Below are positions 1-9,469 of a stretch of 64,000 nt of DNA, piece after piece. The notes under the pieces were generated by a model. That model was not told the origin of the DNA and made no database searches. It saw only the letters and a program-made list of their open reading frames with translations. Numbering within the stretch: the first letter of the stretch is position 1; each line of letters starts with the position of its first letter. The stretch spans positions 865,001-929,000 of the forward strand of contig SMMW01000577.1 in assembly GCA_004794655.1 (NCBI GenBank), read 5' to 3'. This stretch comes from Marisa cornuarietis (Eukaryota > Mollusca > Gastropoda > Architaenioglossa > Ampullariidae). Both the position numbers and the translations under genes were made by a program.

Positions 1-229
1 ATAAAGGTGATTATATTTAATATGGTATATGCTTTTATAAAAGAAAAGCCACAAACGTTCATTAACGTCGTTTAATAGTAAAAATTTAGTATGCGCATTT
101 TTTTCCAGACGAGAACGAAATTCCAGCCAGCGTTGTTATCAATTCCTCGGTATTGGTACTGTTTCTTGTCACAAATATTTGTTATTACAGTTCTACATAG
201 TTTTGTAATACTGACATTTCTACTCACTG
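1..229. other. AT-rich sequence, no feature seen
   Basis: No splice-bounded coding frame, repeat or RNA gene is recognisable here. The short open frame starting near 91 runs into the minisatellite that follows and has no domain character. Confidence 0.6.
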
Positions 230-477
230 CTGTCTCTTATAGTCTTGACATATCGTCTACACATTCCTGTCTCTTATAGTCTTGACATGTCGTCTACACA
301 TTCCTGTCTCTTGTAGTCTTGACATGTCGTCTACACATTCCTGTCTCTTATAGTCTTGACATGTCGTCTACACATTCCTGTCTCTTGTAGTCTTGACATG
401 TCTACACATTCCTGCCTCTTATAGTCTTGACATGTCGTCTACACATTCCTGTCTCTCATAGTCTTGACATGACACAG
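230..477. repeat. 37-bp minisatellite, about 6.7 copies
   Basis: Unit starts recur at 230, 267, 304 and 341 with a strict 37-bp spacing. The unit contains TCTTATAGTCTTGACATG and TCGTCTACACATTCC. The fifth unit lacks 3 bp, and the last degenerates near 460. The array is nearly homogeneous, with a few A/G changes (CTTATAG or CTTGTAG), which suggests recent expansion. No coding role is evident. Confidence 0.95.
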
Positions 478-1095
478 TCTACCTATTTTCAATCCTTTGT
501 AATGCTGACATATGTCTACAAAAGGTAATCTTTTCCCGCTGCACGAACGTTCCCGACTAAAACCAAAGATTCCATATTACATGTTTACATGTCCACAATA
601 CCTGAAAATAGAGAGAAAAGTAGGGGTTTTTTTTTGCCCTTCTAAAACCGCTTAGTTTAGAATGATAAACAGGCAAGGTGATATCTCGTCAAGCGTGAAC
701 CTCTTACGGTGGCTACCCCTAAGCGAAAATGTCTGCTCGGCGATTTATCGGTGACTGGAGGGAACATATTTCAAGGATTTCCCCAGCAGCAGGCTGCGGC
801 TTTCACCTACTCGTGTTTACACTTTTTCTCCCACAAGCGTTAGAGCGCGTCCTTTGCGGATGAAAAAAAAAAAAAAAACGGTTGCCGCAATCTTTCATCA
901 CTGTAACGATCACCAAGTCTCGCATTGAGGCGAACTACGCGATATCTGGCGAAAACAAACCGCCAAAGCCTTCAAAGCCTCACCAGAAGCTCCGCCAGAG
1001 AGTTCCAGGAGTTCCGGATCAGAGCGACGCCGAGGTCCCTCGTCCCGAAACTGCTTCCGTAGACAAGCGCCAGAACCCATGTAAAAGCGACCCCT
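478..1095. other. Non-coding sequence, no feature beyond an A-run
   Basis: An A-run lies at about 863-878. No recognisable exon or repeat family. The open frame near 882-1130 is unsupported by any domain or splice context. Confidence 0.5.
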
Positions 1096-1363
1096 TGCCG
1101 GCTCTCAAAGCCTGGCTAATGCCGCAGTGACATCACACCTCGTGAGTGCTCAAACCGAGGCTGTTGCCACAGTGACGTCACCCCCCGTGAGTTCTCAAAC
1201 CGTGGGTGTTGCCACAGTGACGTCACCCCCGTGAGGTCTCAAACCGTGGCTGTTGCCGCAGTGACGTCACCCCCGTGAGTTCTCAAACCGTGGCTGTTGC
1301 CTCAGTAACATCACACCTCGTAAGCTCTCAACCACACCGTTGCCGCAGTGACATCACACCCGC
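1096..1363. repeat. 45-bp minisatellite carrying CRE palindromes
   Basis: Units start at 1121, 1166, 1211, 1255, 1299 and 1342 (43-45 bp), with a partial unit before them. Each has the form GCCRCAGTGACGTCACC, then GTGAGTTCTCAAACCGTGGC, then TGTT. TGACGTCA is intact at 1173-1180, 1218-1225 and 1262-1269. In the outer units it reads TGACATCA (1128, 1349) or TAACATCA (1306). The G-to-A change in the first two is the one expected from CpG deamination. TGACGTCA is the full CREB/ATF site; binding here is inference. Confidence 0.93.
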
Positions 1364-3359
1364 CTTTCTTGTACATGCGCGCTGCGGTTTCCTGCATGGC
1401 CCGAGGATCCAAGCTTTCTTCGCGGGCTCCCTGGCCGAAACATTTCTCGCCACGCAGCCTTTCTTGTTTGCGGAACGAAAAGCAACAGGCTGTTTTTTTA
1501 GTGTGGCTCTCGGAGGGTCGCTCTCTCGGTCTGACGTCATTTCCTTCGAGGCTAGTTTGTTCCCGTATAAGCCCTTCCTTTTAGCTATGACGACGTCCTT
1601 TTGATCTGCTGGGATGACCACACACACGGAGCGCACTCCACAGAATGTACTCGCGGTGCGTCTGTGCAACGCTTTGCCCGAATTCGCCCACTGGATCAGC
1701 GGGCACGACCATGCTTGAGCAGCATGAGCCAGGCCAAATGCTTGGGATGAAAAAGGAATTGACAAAAGTGCACAGAAAATCTACTCACATTGCTATGTTC
1801 TGACTAGGCCGGGGACCTGGATAAAAAGATTCGGAAGCTCGATAGAGATTGTCGCCTCAGAATGGAAGGCAGTAAAGAAGAAAGACGCAAGACGCAGTTT
1901 CTTGCCGATTGGAAAAATGCGATTATTAATGATTTTAAAAAAGAAACAGTAAATAAAAAAATGCCAAATAAAAGAACAAAGAAAGGAGCACTTTTATAAA
2001 CGAGGCAAGTGCAATAAGGAACCAAAAATGTAAAACATCTTTAATACATTTGAAAGCTGTTTGCTTACCAAACGTCTCAAGTTCAAATGTATAAACCAAA
2101 ACTTTCTTGAAGCTGCATCATCTGCCGAAGTAATGTAGCTACATTTTTTTCATCGGCTTTGGTGTCATACCTATAATCCAGATAATCATTATTGTTAACT
2201 GAAGATTTAATCTAAAAATATTCAACTACAGCAATGATTGTTTCAAAACAAACAAACAAAAACCAAGAGACATTTGTGACTACAAAAGAAAAATATTTCT
2301 CCTGAGGGACGTTTTTAAAAAACAAAAAGAGATTACGTTGAGGTTATTAAATAATAATAACAATAATAACAATAATTTTATGCTTTTCCTACACCAGGAA
2401 TGAATTAGAATGAAGAGGATCGTTAGCTTAGCTCAGGTTGTATGTTTATCGTCCTTGTGTTGACATTTGTATTGTCATTATCAGAACGATCTCGTATAAG
2501 GAAAGATCACTCTGATAAAGTAAAAAACTGCATGTTTACTGTATTTTGTCAGCTACTTTAATGGACCTGTTTGGGAAAGAAAACATCATTAACAGCGGCG
2601 AGAAGAGCTGTCACCTTTAAACTGATTTATTATGTACTCTAACATTATTTCAGCATCTTTATCGAAAAAAAACCACTGCTTAAACACAGAGAGATGTCTT
2701 TTAGGTAAATATTTGTAATGGCTTTGATTTTTTTTCTCAAGGGAATTAAAACCACAGCTGCAGTGCCCCAACGCGTCTTTTTCCGCCATGACAGGGATTC
2801 ATGGGGGTCTTATGAATCACCACAGGAAGACTTGGTGTGCAGAAGTGTTTCTAGACAAGGACTAATCTCCTTACATATACGGAGGAGTCATTTTGGCTGA
2901 CATTTTGAACACACCATGGAAGCAGACGTCTTATGCTTCTTATCTAGTGTTTTCAAGACGGAGCAATACTGACGCTGTTTTTTTTCCTCTCCTTGCATTC
3001 TTGCAGACACGGAACTGTTCCAAAGATTCCACTCACATTACTCATGCTTAAGTGGCTGAACCTAAAAGTCCGTTAGGCACACCGCCGGCATTTTTCAGTC
3101 ATGTCACACAGAAACCATTCGCGCGGCTGCCCGCATCTCTGTGACGCCATTGCCCTCGGGCGCCGGCTACGAATAAAAGCAAATGACGTCATCCCTTCCC
3201 ATTTATGGTGACGATGACGTTTCTCCTGTAACGGTGGAAAATATTGCGCATCACGAAACCGCCGTAAACTGCGCACAAACATTGACAGAAGGGCGAGAAG
3301 GCAAGGAGATGAGAATTAGTGGCGGTATTTGTGGTGGTGGGGAGGGCGCGTGAGGCAGT
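1364..3359. other. Non-coding stretch with isolated TGACGTCA sites
   Basis: Single TGACGTCA sites occur at 1532-1539 and 3184-3191. The rest is AT-rich with short A- and AAT-runs (near 2360). Several open frames of about 60-145 codons exist, but none shows a domain, splice sites or a matching neighbour. Confidence 0.5.
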
Positions 3360-3412
3360 GAACAAAATCACAGAAGAGAAGGGAGAGAGAGAGTTCAAAG
3401 AGAGAGAGAGAT
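3360..3412. repeat. GA-rich microsatellite
   Basis: Interrupted (GA)n tracts, purine-only over most of the interval. Confidence 0.8.
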
Positions 3413-4334
3413 GGAAGTAACGGAGGAAAAAAAACGAATAAGTCTGGGAGTTGGGTCATTAAGGGGACTTAGAGTCTATTACTTGTTAGAAGCGCTAAGG
3501 AATGCAATTAATCAAATTAGCTTTGCGTTGAAAAGAGATGGAGTGAAGCATGGGAGGAAAAGGGGATTAAAAAAAAAAACTACAAAATGCACACAGGATT
3601 TTATTTGCATGGAATATGGAGAACTGCTGGTATCGATTATCTTGATGAAACGCCATGTCTGGAAGCAGTTCTACTAGAAAGACTGGCGACAGGCGCGCGA
3701 GGAAGCGAACAGTTCTAATCTCACCCACCACCTTATCAGCGCACGTCACTTCCGCCGTCTTGGGTGGACGAAGGTTAGCGGGATCAAGTTGCAACATGCT
3801 CTGTCTGTCATTTTGAGAGAAGGCTAGGGGACGCAGCATCATTATCATGGCATAGAAATGAACCAAAGAAATATGAAACGATATTAAAAACTGCAGTAGA
3901 AAAGGTGGCAAAGGACATTTTCGTAATCACCGGTATGTTCGATCGATAGTTACTTGAGAAAGGGGGAAGCATAATAATCAATAACAACAAAATTAAATTG
4001 TTTTTCCACAACGTGTTTTTGAAATAAATCGTATGATATTTTTTTATAATCGGTCACGTGTGGAAATCGACATGGTCAGCTCCAGCCAGCAGCATTGCAG
4101 ATGTGGATAAACAGGTTTGAGGTTAGAAGGTTGAGCACAGTATCACGATCATAAACATTTCCCCCCTTCCAGCACAAATGATGATTTTGGGTTTCTTTGT
4201 GAACATCAAAGAAAGCACGCCCACTGTTTTCTCGATATTCACGTTTGCACTCTGTTGCTATTTAAAAGTTTAGTTCAGCTAAACAATTTTTTAAATCACT
4301 GAATTGTGCTCAGTGCAAGTTATTATTTCGCTCA
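3413..4334. other. AT-rich sequence, no feature seen
   Basis: Only short unsupported open frames. No repeat family recognised. Confidence 0.5.
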
Positions 4335-4645
4335 CGTAGGCGAATAACTTCACTCCGTTCTCGAGATATCAGGTCTATAAATGTCACTATGTAGAGTACA
4401 AGTTCATATTCCTGACGTCACCATTGTCCACGGATACGCACACATGGTCCCAGAATGCCATTGGCTGAAGCCTTGACAACGTGTATGTACAGTCATGACG
4501 TCTGTGTTACTTACCCCTTTTCTAGGGATGGTGATGTTTGTAGGTGTTTATCTCGAGATCCAAAGGGGAGAATATTTAACCAGATTTTATGAAGTAATGT
4601 CTTGCACTAACTCTGCCCAGTCATTAGAAAAGTGGCTCTTAATAT
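4335..4645 (+). mobile_element. Dispersed ~300-bp repeat family, copy 1
   Basis: This aligns with 29855-30155. Shared landmarks in order are GGCGAATA, TCTCGAGATA, TGACGTCA (4413-4420), GGATACG, GATGTTTGTAGG (around 4533) and TCATTAGAAA (4621). The distance from TGACGTCA to the ATGTTTG landmark is 121 bp in both copies, so that stretch aligns without net indels. I know no family name and saw no coding capacity. Ends are approximate, and I saw no terminal repeats or target duplication. The open frame at 4495-4773 is inside it and has no domain. Confidence 0.7.
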
Positions 4646-4844
4646 CGAGTTTAAAAAAATCAAGGTCATTGTCTTTGCTTTTAAAGCTCAAAGTCTGTTG
4701 CTTTTACAAACTGAAATTATTGCTTTATCTTGTAATCACCGATAATGTTACATCAGTGACTCCACAACACTGAGCCATGTTTAAATAAATGACCAACAGC
4801 TGACCTACAGTGCAATGTAAGACCAAATCTGGTTCTAGGTGCAT

Positions 4845-4918
4845 TTAGCGTGTTGTTGTTGTTGTTGTTCCCTTGCTGCAGTTAGCGTGTTGTTGTTGTT
4901 GTTGTTCCCTTGCTGCAG
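4845..4918. repeat. 37-bp tandem duplication with (GTT)n core
   Basis: 4845-4881 and 4882-4918 are identical. Each holds TTAGCG, a (TGT)n run and CCCTTGCTGCAG. A perfect duplication implies a recent event. Confidence 0.95.
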
Positions 4919-5080
4919 TTAACGTGCACGATATGAGAAGTGCATGAGATTAGTCGGGTGAAGTCTCTTATTTTTCATGCCTGTTAACGTCATCAACGTT
5001 ACAAAATGGCTCAAAAAATGTTTTTAAAGGAAGAGGAGCTGCAAGCAGCAGGGGTCATTATCGTGCCCTGGGGGACCCCG

Positions 5081-5096
5081 TGAGTCAGTGACGTCA
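5081..5096. promoter_or_regulatory. Abutting AP-1 and CRE consensus sites
   Basis: TGAGTCA (5081-5087) is the AP-1 consensus and TGACGTCA (5089-5096) the CRE consensus, separated by one base. Both are bZIP sites in known families. No promoter or gene is visible nearby, so function is only a possibility. Confidence 0.35.
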
Positions 5097-5287
5097 GATT
5101 CTAACGCGCGAACTTTTTGCTTAGATGTTCGACGCAGAAAAAAAAAAAAGTTTAATTACAGCGCCCTTCCTGGAGAGTTGGGCAAGTCACCTTTCAACCT
5201 CTTTATACTAACGTCATACTAATCAACATTTCATAAATGGGAGGTTTTTAAGAGACAGGAACTAACACGAGCAGGCACAAGACGAGG
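5097..5287. other. Short unique stretch, no feature
   Basis: An A-run near 5140-5150; nothing else recognised. Confidence 0.5.
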
Positions 5288-5457
5288 AAATTGGTGTTTT
5301 ACGCCGAGTCAGCAACTAAGGCTACATCACGGCAAGGTAGTCAGCCCTGTAAACAGATGCCACATGCAGTGAGTGCCCGAGACGAGACCTGAATCCAGGA
5401 CAGCCAACCTTCACGGTATTGGTGACAGACGCTAACCGTTGCACCTCCGGACCGCCT
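5288..5457 (-). mobile_element. tRNA-derived SINE-like element, copy A
   Basis: On the minus strand it reads GGTCCGGAGGTGCAACGG (box A region, TGGCGCAACGG in copy B), then GGCTGTCC, then a box B-like stretch and TCTCGTCTCGGGC. A body follows and ends in GCGTAAAACACCAATT. It is colinear with the copy at 20820-21005. tRNA-like pol III boxes followed by an unrelated body and an A-rich end are the SINE hallmark. A (TG)n tract lies 38 bp beyond its head. No clear target duplication. Confidence 0.85.
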
Positions 5458-5493
5458 GAGCGACAGAAGAAAATGTGATCTCCAATTTAAGTG

Positions 5494-5495
<2 letters not shown>

Positions 5496-5549
<54 letters not shown>
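5496..5549. repeat. (TG)n microsatellite
   Basis: About 27 uninterrupted TG units. The open frame through it is an artefact. Confidence 0.97.
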
Positions 5550-5550
<1 letters not shown>

Positions 5551-5997
5551 CCTAATCACATGACTGTAGTTGTCAGGAAGGTCGTGAGTCACGTGTGAGC
5601 TAGTCCTGTAGAAATTTCTGAGACCACATCTGTAAGACAACTTAAGCTTATCTAGCTTTGCGCCATAGAAATACATCTTCGCTGCTGTAACATTTTCTGA
5701 CTAGGGGTATCCGAAGAGAGAATAAATGCGTTACCTGTATAACACGTACGACGCCATGTTAAGGTTATCCAATACGGGTGTCGGGTACGATCCCATCAAA
5801 CATAGGAAAGTGGAACTGAGCAGACTGAACAGAGGACAGTCGGGCATGGAGTTGTGCCCGTTAATGAACTCCCTTTAACAAACTGGGTAGTGAGGTTTAG
5901 AAGTTTTTTTTTTTTTTTTGCTTGGGTTTAAGAGGCCGAGCACGTCAGGTTCACAGCATGGCATGTCACGAGAGTCACGCATTTGTACCCAAAAATG

Positions 5998-5999
<2 letters not shown>
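5550..5999. other. Unique sequence, no feature
   Basis: A T-run at about 5903-5919. No exon or repeat recognised. Confidence 0.5.

Positions 6000-6067
<68 letters not shown>
6000..6067. repeat. (CA)n microsatellite
   Basis: About 34 uninterrupted CA units, immediately followed by CT-rich sequence. Confidence 0.97.
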
Positions 6068-6068
<1 letters not shown>

Positions 6069-6843
6069 CTCATTCTCTCTTGAGTTTTCTCTCTCTCATT
6101 CAAGTTCAGATATCAGGCATAAAATTCTCAAAAGAAAGGTGATCACGGATTATTAAAAGCTCAACAGCTTTCTGAGGATTGAGAGAAGAAAGAACAGGAA
6201 GAAAAGAAGAATAAAACAGCGAAGAGAGGATGTAAAACATACATGGACGATGACAAACCGCGTGAGACATAGAAGGGAGATAAGAGACCATGTGAGCACA
6301 ATGCTCGAAAAAAAACCAAAATAAACAAAACAAAACAAAACAAAAACTTGTCATCATATACCGAAGAGGAGGAGCTGAAGGAGGTCAGCTGTGCTTGCTT
6401 GCTGATCACAACAGCCCTCCTGTAAATGTCGAGATCGTTGATTGCCATTGTGTCCACTTCTGTGTTTAACTTTCCGTTTGGAAAAGCGGATGTTTTCCGA
6501 ATAAAGCTGTCTGATAAGAAACAAGTTAGACACGTGTTTAACTCCGCCTGGAAACCCCCCGGGTAACCTGCCGGTCCCAAGCCCGGATGAAGGAGGAGGG
6601 TTGGGCGTGGGGTTAGCAACTCCACCCTGTAAAACAACCCTTGGAGAAGGAAAACTCCATAAAACACCCGGCCAGAGGATGGTCGTTAGCCTTGGTCGGC
6701 AAGTCTCTCTACGAGAAAGACACTCGGACAAGAAAACTGACGCCGAAGACGGATGTGCTGGGCCATCGGGCGCTTAACGGCAGCACAACGCACTGACACT
6801 CACATGAATGGACAACGCTTAGACACGTGTTCAAACATGATTT

Positions 6844-6844
<1 letters not shown>
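6068..6844. other. Purine-rich then unique sequence
   Basis: Purine-rich from about 6130 to 6235, then an (AAAAC)n tract at about 6326-6347. Minus-strand open frames of 125 and 168 codons cross this interval in different frames and carry no domain or coherent composition. Confidence 0.5.

Positions 6845-6880
<36 letters not shown>
6845..6880. repeat. (CAG)12 trinucleotide repeat
   Basis: Twelve perfect CAG units. In the plus frame that gives polyglutamine the tract is followed by KKKLVQASSPL and then a stop about 24 codons on. An upstream stop lies about 14 codons before. I do not call it coding. Confidence 0.95.
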
Positions 6881-6882
<2 letters not shown>

Positions 6883-7441
6883 AAAGAAACTGGTGCAGGC
6901 TTCAAGCCCGTTGATACATGTGGGGGCCACTTTCTTAAATCATTTGCATTGTTGAGGAAGACGTGTTTCAGCCGCTAATCCCTGATTTGCACGCGGTCCA
7001 GGGGACAAGCCTCAAGCTGCGGTGCTGGCGCCAGACCATCTTCACGAGGGCCTCAAATTGCCTCACAAGTGGCCGCTGACGTCATCTTGCCAGCCGCAAA
7101 CACGCCAATGACGCGGCCTTGGCTTTCATTTCACATCGAACGTCTTCCTCCTTGTCCCCCATTCCTCCCTTCTCTCTCTCTATCCCCCCCCCCTACACCA
7201 GCCACCCGACCGCCAATTAGTTTTTTGAAGTTTATGCGCTTTTGCCCAGAGTCATACGTTGGTTTTGGGAGTAAGTTTTTGTCTTGTCGACTTCAAGCGA
7301 ACTGGCACGATGTGTGCCTGAGTGATTTCTCAACAGCAGCCTGTCACGGTTCACGTGCAGTGCACTTGGCTATTGCATGCATACATGCTTGTTCAAGCAC
7401 GTTAAAAATCGCAATCACAAGAAGGCAAGCTGTGTCGTCGT
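6881..7441. other. Unique sequence with one CRE and a CT/C-run
   Basis: TGACGTCA at 7077-7084; a CT-rich then C-run tract at about 7168-7193. The plus-strand open frame from 7069 has no domain and ends inside the CG/TG tract. Confidence 0.5.
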
Positions 7442-7445
7442 GCGC

Positions 7446-7476
<31 letters not shown>

Positions 7477-7525
7477 AGAGAGTGAGAGTGAGAGCGAGCG
7501 TGCGTGCGTGTGTGTGCGCGCACAA
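7442..7525. repeat. Compound (CG)n(TG)n alternating tract
   Basis: (CG)9-10 runs directly into (TG)8, then GAGAGTGAGAGTGAGAGCGA, then (GCGT)n, (GT)n and (CG)n. Alternating purine-pyrimidine with a GC core is the classic Z-DNA-prone composition (established knowledge). No gene is visible around it. Confidence 0.95.
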
Positions 7526-7677
7526 GAGGAACACAGGAGATAAGGAAGGGTGTCTTTACTCCTACTATATTATTTGGAGTTACAGTAACAGAAAATATTG
7601 TTCCACTTGTGGCATATAAACATATATCTGTAAGCTTGATGGTTTAATAAAGCAGTAAGCACAACTCACACACTGCT

Positions 7678-7855
7678 TTGGGGAAGCGGATGGCCGAGTG
7701 GTTAGAACGCTGGCGTCCGAACCGAGATTGCGCTGGTTCAATTCCCGATAAGCGCAGCATACTTCCCCAAGTCGACCCAGCTGACGGGAATGGTCACTGA
7801 TGACGTTTCATCACGTACCCCGTCTAACCATTAAAAATCTGATAAACTGTCTGGT
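7678..7855 (+). mobile_element. tRNA-Leu/Ser-like SINE element
   Basis: GCGGATGGCCGAGTGGTTAG gives a D-arm/box A typical of leucine- or serine-type tRNAs, and GGTTCAATTCCCG gives box B 33-35 bp later. The tRNA-like part is closed by GGGGAAG (7679-7685) and CTTCCCC (7762-7768), a 7-bp stem. A body with GTCGACCCAGCTGACGGGAA follows. The T-arm is not a proper 5-bp stem, so I call it a SINE head and not a tRNA gene. The 3' end is approximate. Confidence 0.75.
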
Positions 7856-8211
7856 TACAACATGTCAACAGCTTCAATAAACATTAATTACGATAAAACA
7901 AAACGCCTCAAAATATTACAACACACACTGAGACTCAGTTTCTTCTTCAGCTGCTGATGTGAAGGAAGAGGCGTTGCTATGCAGGAATCATGGTTGTTGT
8001 GTAAATGCCTTCTTAGCTTAAAAGTCTTTCTCAACAGGACAAATATAGACAAAGGTTTAGAGTTTGAAGTATGATGATATAAAGACTTTGCCAAACTCAG
8101 TCAAAGGTTCGTCAATGTTTGTCTGACTAAGTTCTAGGAACTAAGGACGAAGGTCATTAAGATTAAGACAGGGGAAATGTTATCCCCATATCTATTTTTA
8201 TGCAGAGTCAA
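7856..8211. other. AT-rich sequence, no feature
   Basis: Nothing recognised. Confidence 0.5.
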
Positions 8212-8375
8212 ACGATAAAGTATTATTAGTGTATCCTTTATAATATACAAGTGCACATTTTATTTATTGTGTTTATTCTTCATGTGCTAGTGTCTACTGT
8301 TATACATCGTACGATAAAGTCTCATTAGCGTGTCCTTTATAATATGCAAGTGTATATTTTATAATTTTCGGTGTA
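8212..8375. repeat. Imperfect 99-bp tandem duplication
   Basis: ACGATAAAGT recurs at 8212 and 8311. Both copies continue with ATTAG, GT, CCTTTATAATAT and CAAGTG. The copies differ at several positions, so the duplication is old. Confidence 0.8.
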
Positions 8376-8382
8376 TGCTTTG

Positions 8383-8460
8383 TATTATTATTATTATTAA
8401 AGCAGATTTATATAGCGCAATTTTCAACTCCAGAGTCGACTCAATGCGCTGTACAGTGTG
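8383..8460 (+). mobile_element. Short interspersed repeat with TATATAGCGC motif
   Basis: (TTA)n, then TTTATATAGCGCAATTTTCA, then CGACTCAATGCGCTGTACA. The AGCGC and GCGCT pair flanks a short interior. I recall similar small repeats being scattered in mollusc genomes; no family name is claimed. Confidence 0.45.
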
Positions 8461-8464
8461 TGGG

Positions 8465-8554
8465 GTTAGTTTTAAAATCACTGAAAAATAGCAGAATTCT
8501 TGTAGTAAGATCATCAGATTAGTTTTACAATCACTGAGAAATATCCAGAATTCT
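8465..8554. repeat. 54-bp tandem duplication
   Basis: TTAGTTTTAAAATCACTGAA at 8465 and TTAGTTTTACAATCACTGAG at 8519 are followed in both by CAGAATTCT. Confidence 0.85.
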
Positions 8555-8586
8555 GTTCAAGAATTTCCGGACTGAACTACTGGAGC

Positions 8587-8686
8587 CAATAATAGTGAAG
8601 ATTTTTATAGCGCATATTCACACTCATAGAGAGCATGCTCTTAGCGCTTAAAACGAGGAAGAGACGTGGACTAAGTAGACACAGAA
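8587..8686 (+). mobile_element. Dispersed repeat, copy 1 of a near-identical pair
   Basis: A block of about 57 bp beginning AAGATTTTTATAGCGCATAT and ending CTTAGCGCTTAAAAC is identical to 48560-48617. Similarity continues past it (GGACTAAGT in both). AGAGCATGCTCT is an internal palindrome. Near-identity over 40 kb points to recent dispersal or homogenisation. Confidence 0.8.
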
Positions 8687-8839
8687 CAAAGGGGACGAAA
8701 GAAAACTACTGTACTGACGAAACAGAAAACATTAAAAGGCATCAAGTAACAGGAACAGAAAAATATAGTGATTCTGCGAGAAAGATGGGTAAAGTAGCAA
8801 GAGGGATGGGGGCGGGGTTAAGAAGGACGAGCATTCTTT

Positions 8840-8860
8840 TGCATAAGAAGATCTTATGCA
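8840..8860. repeat. Perfect 9-bp inverted repeat
   Basis: TGCATAAGA, a 3-base loop, then TCTTATGCA. Followed by a partial repeat of the left arm at 8867-8875. No poly-T follows, so not called a terminator. Confidence 0.8.
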
Positions 8861-9393
8861 TAAGATTGCATAAGAAGGCAATCAGCAGTATGCTAGGATA
8901 GTCATAGACTGTGGAGTTCTGGAAGCCAGTGAGACACACCTGTCCACTAGCTGATATAAAAGCATGGGTAGTCTTCACACTCCTGTACAATCAATAACAA
9001 ATGGGTCTGTGTGTGTGTACGTATATGTATATGGAGGTGTATTACACGAAGTTCCTATTGTAATGATGAGTATAATGGTCAGAAGTTCGACCGAATTCTT
9101 TCCCTCTTTCTAGCTCTCTCTCTCTCTCCCGAGAGCCATTGTTTGGAGGATGAAGTGCGTGTATTTTCCCTCTGCCCCGTTTTTGTCCCGCTTATGCAGA
9201 TTTCAGATTTGAATATGGTAAAAATATTGCGTGATGGACAACATCAACTAAGAAGATTGCTTTGTAGTGCTAATGGCTTTGGTGTTTTGTACTTTTGACG
9301 TTGGGAAAAGAAGATTGGTATTGGTTAGTTGTTTTTATTAGGTATGATCTGAAAACTTGTAGAGTGAAGTACAATGTTTTCTTTTTATACAGT
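8861..9393. other. Unique sequence, no feature
   Basis: A (CT)n tract at about 9113-9128; nothing else recognised. Confidence 0.5.
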
Positions 9394-9414
9394 CATCGTC
9401 GTCGTCGTCGTCAT

Positions 9415-9466
<52 letters not shown>
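9394..9466. repeat. (GTC)n then (GT)n compound microsatellite
   Basis: Five to six GTC/ATC units at 9394-9413 and about 25 GT units at 9416-9466. Confidence 0.95.

Positions 9467-9469
<3 letters not shown>

Noticed and set aside
1328..1765. 145-codon minus-strand open frame
   Set aside because: Overlaps the CRE minisatellite at one end, no domain, plus-strand frames equally open.
7679..7768. Functional tRNA-Leu gene
   Set aside because: Box A and B are present but the T-arm and anticodon arm do not pair properly, and a SINE-like body follows.
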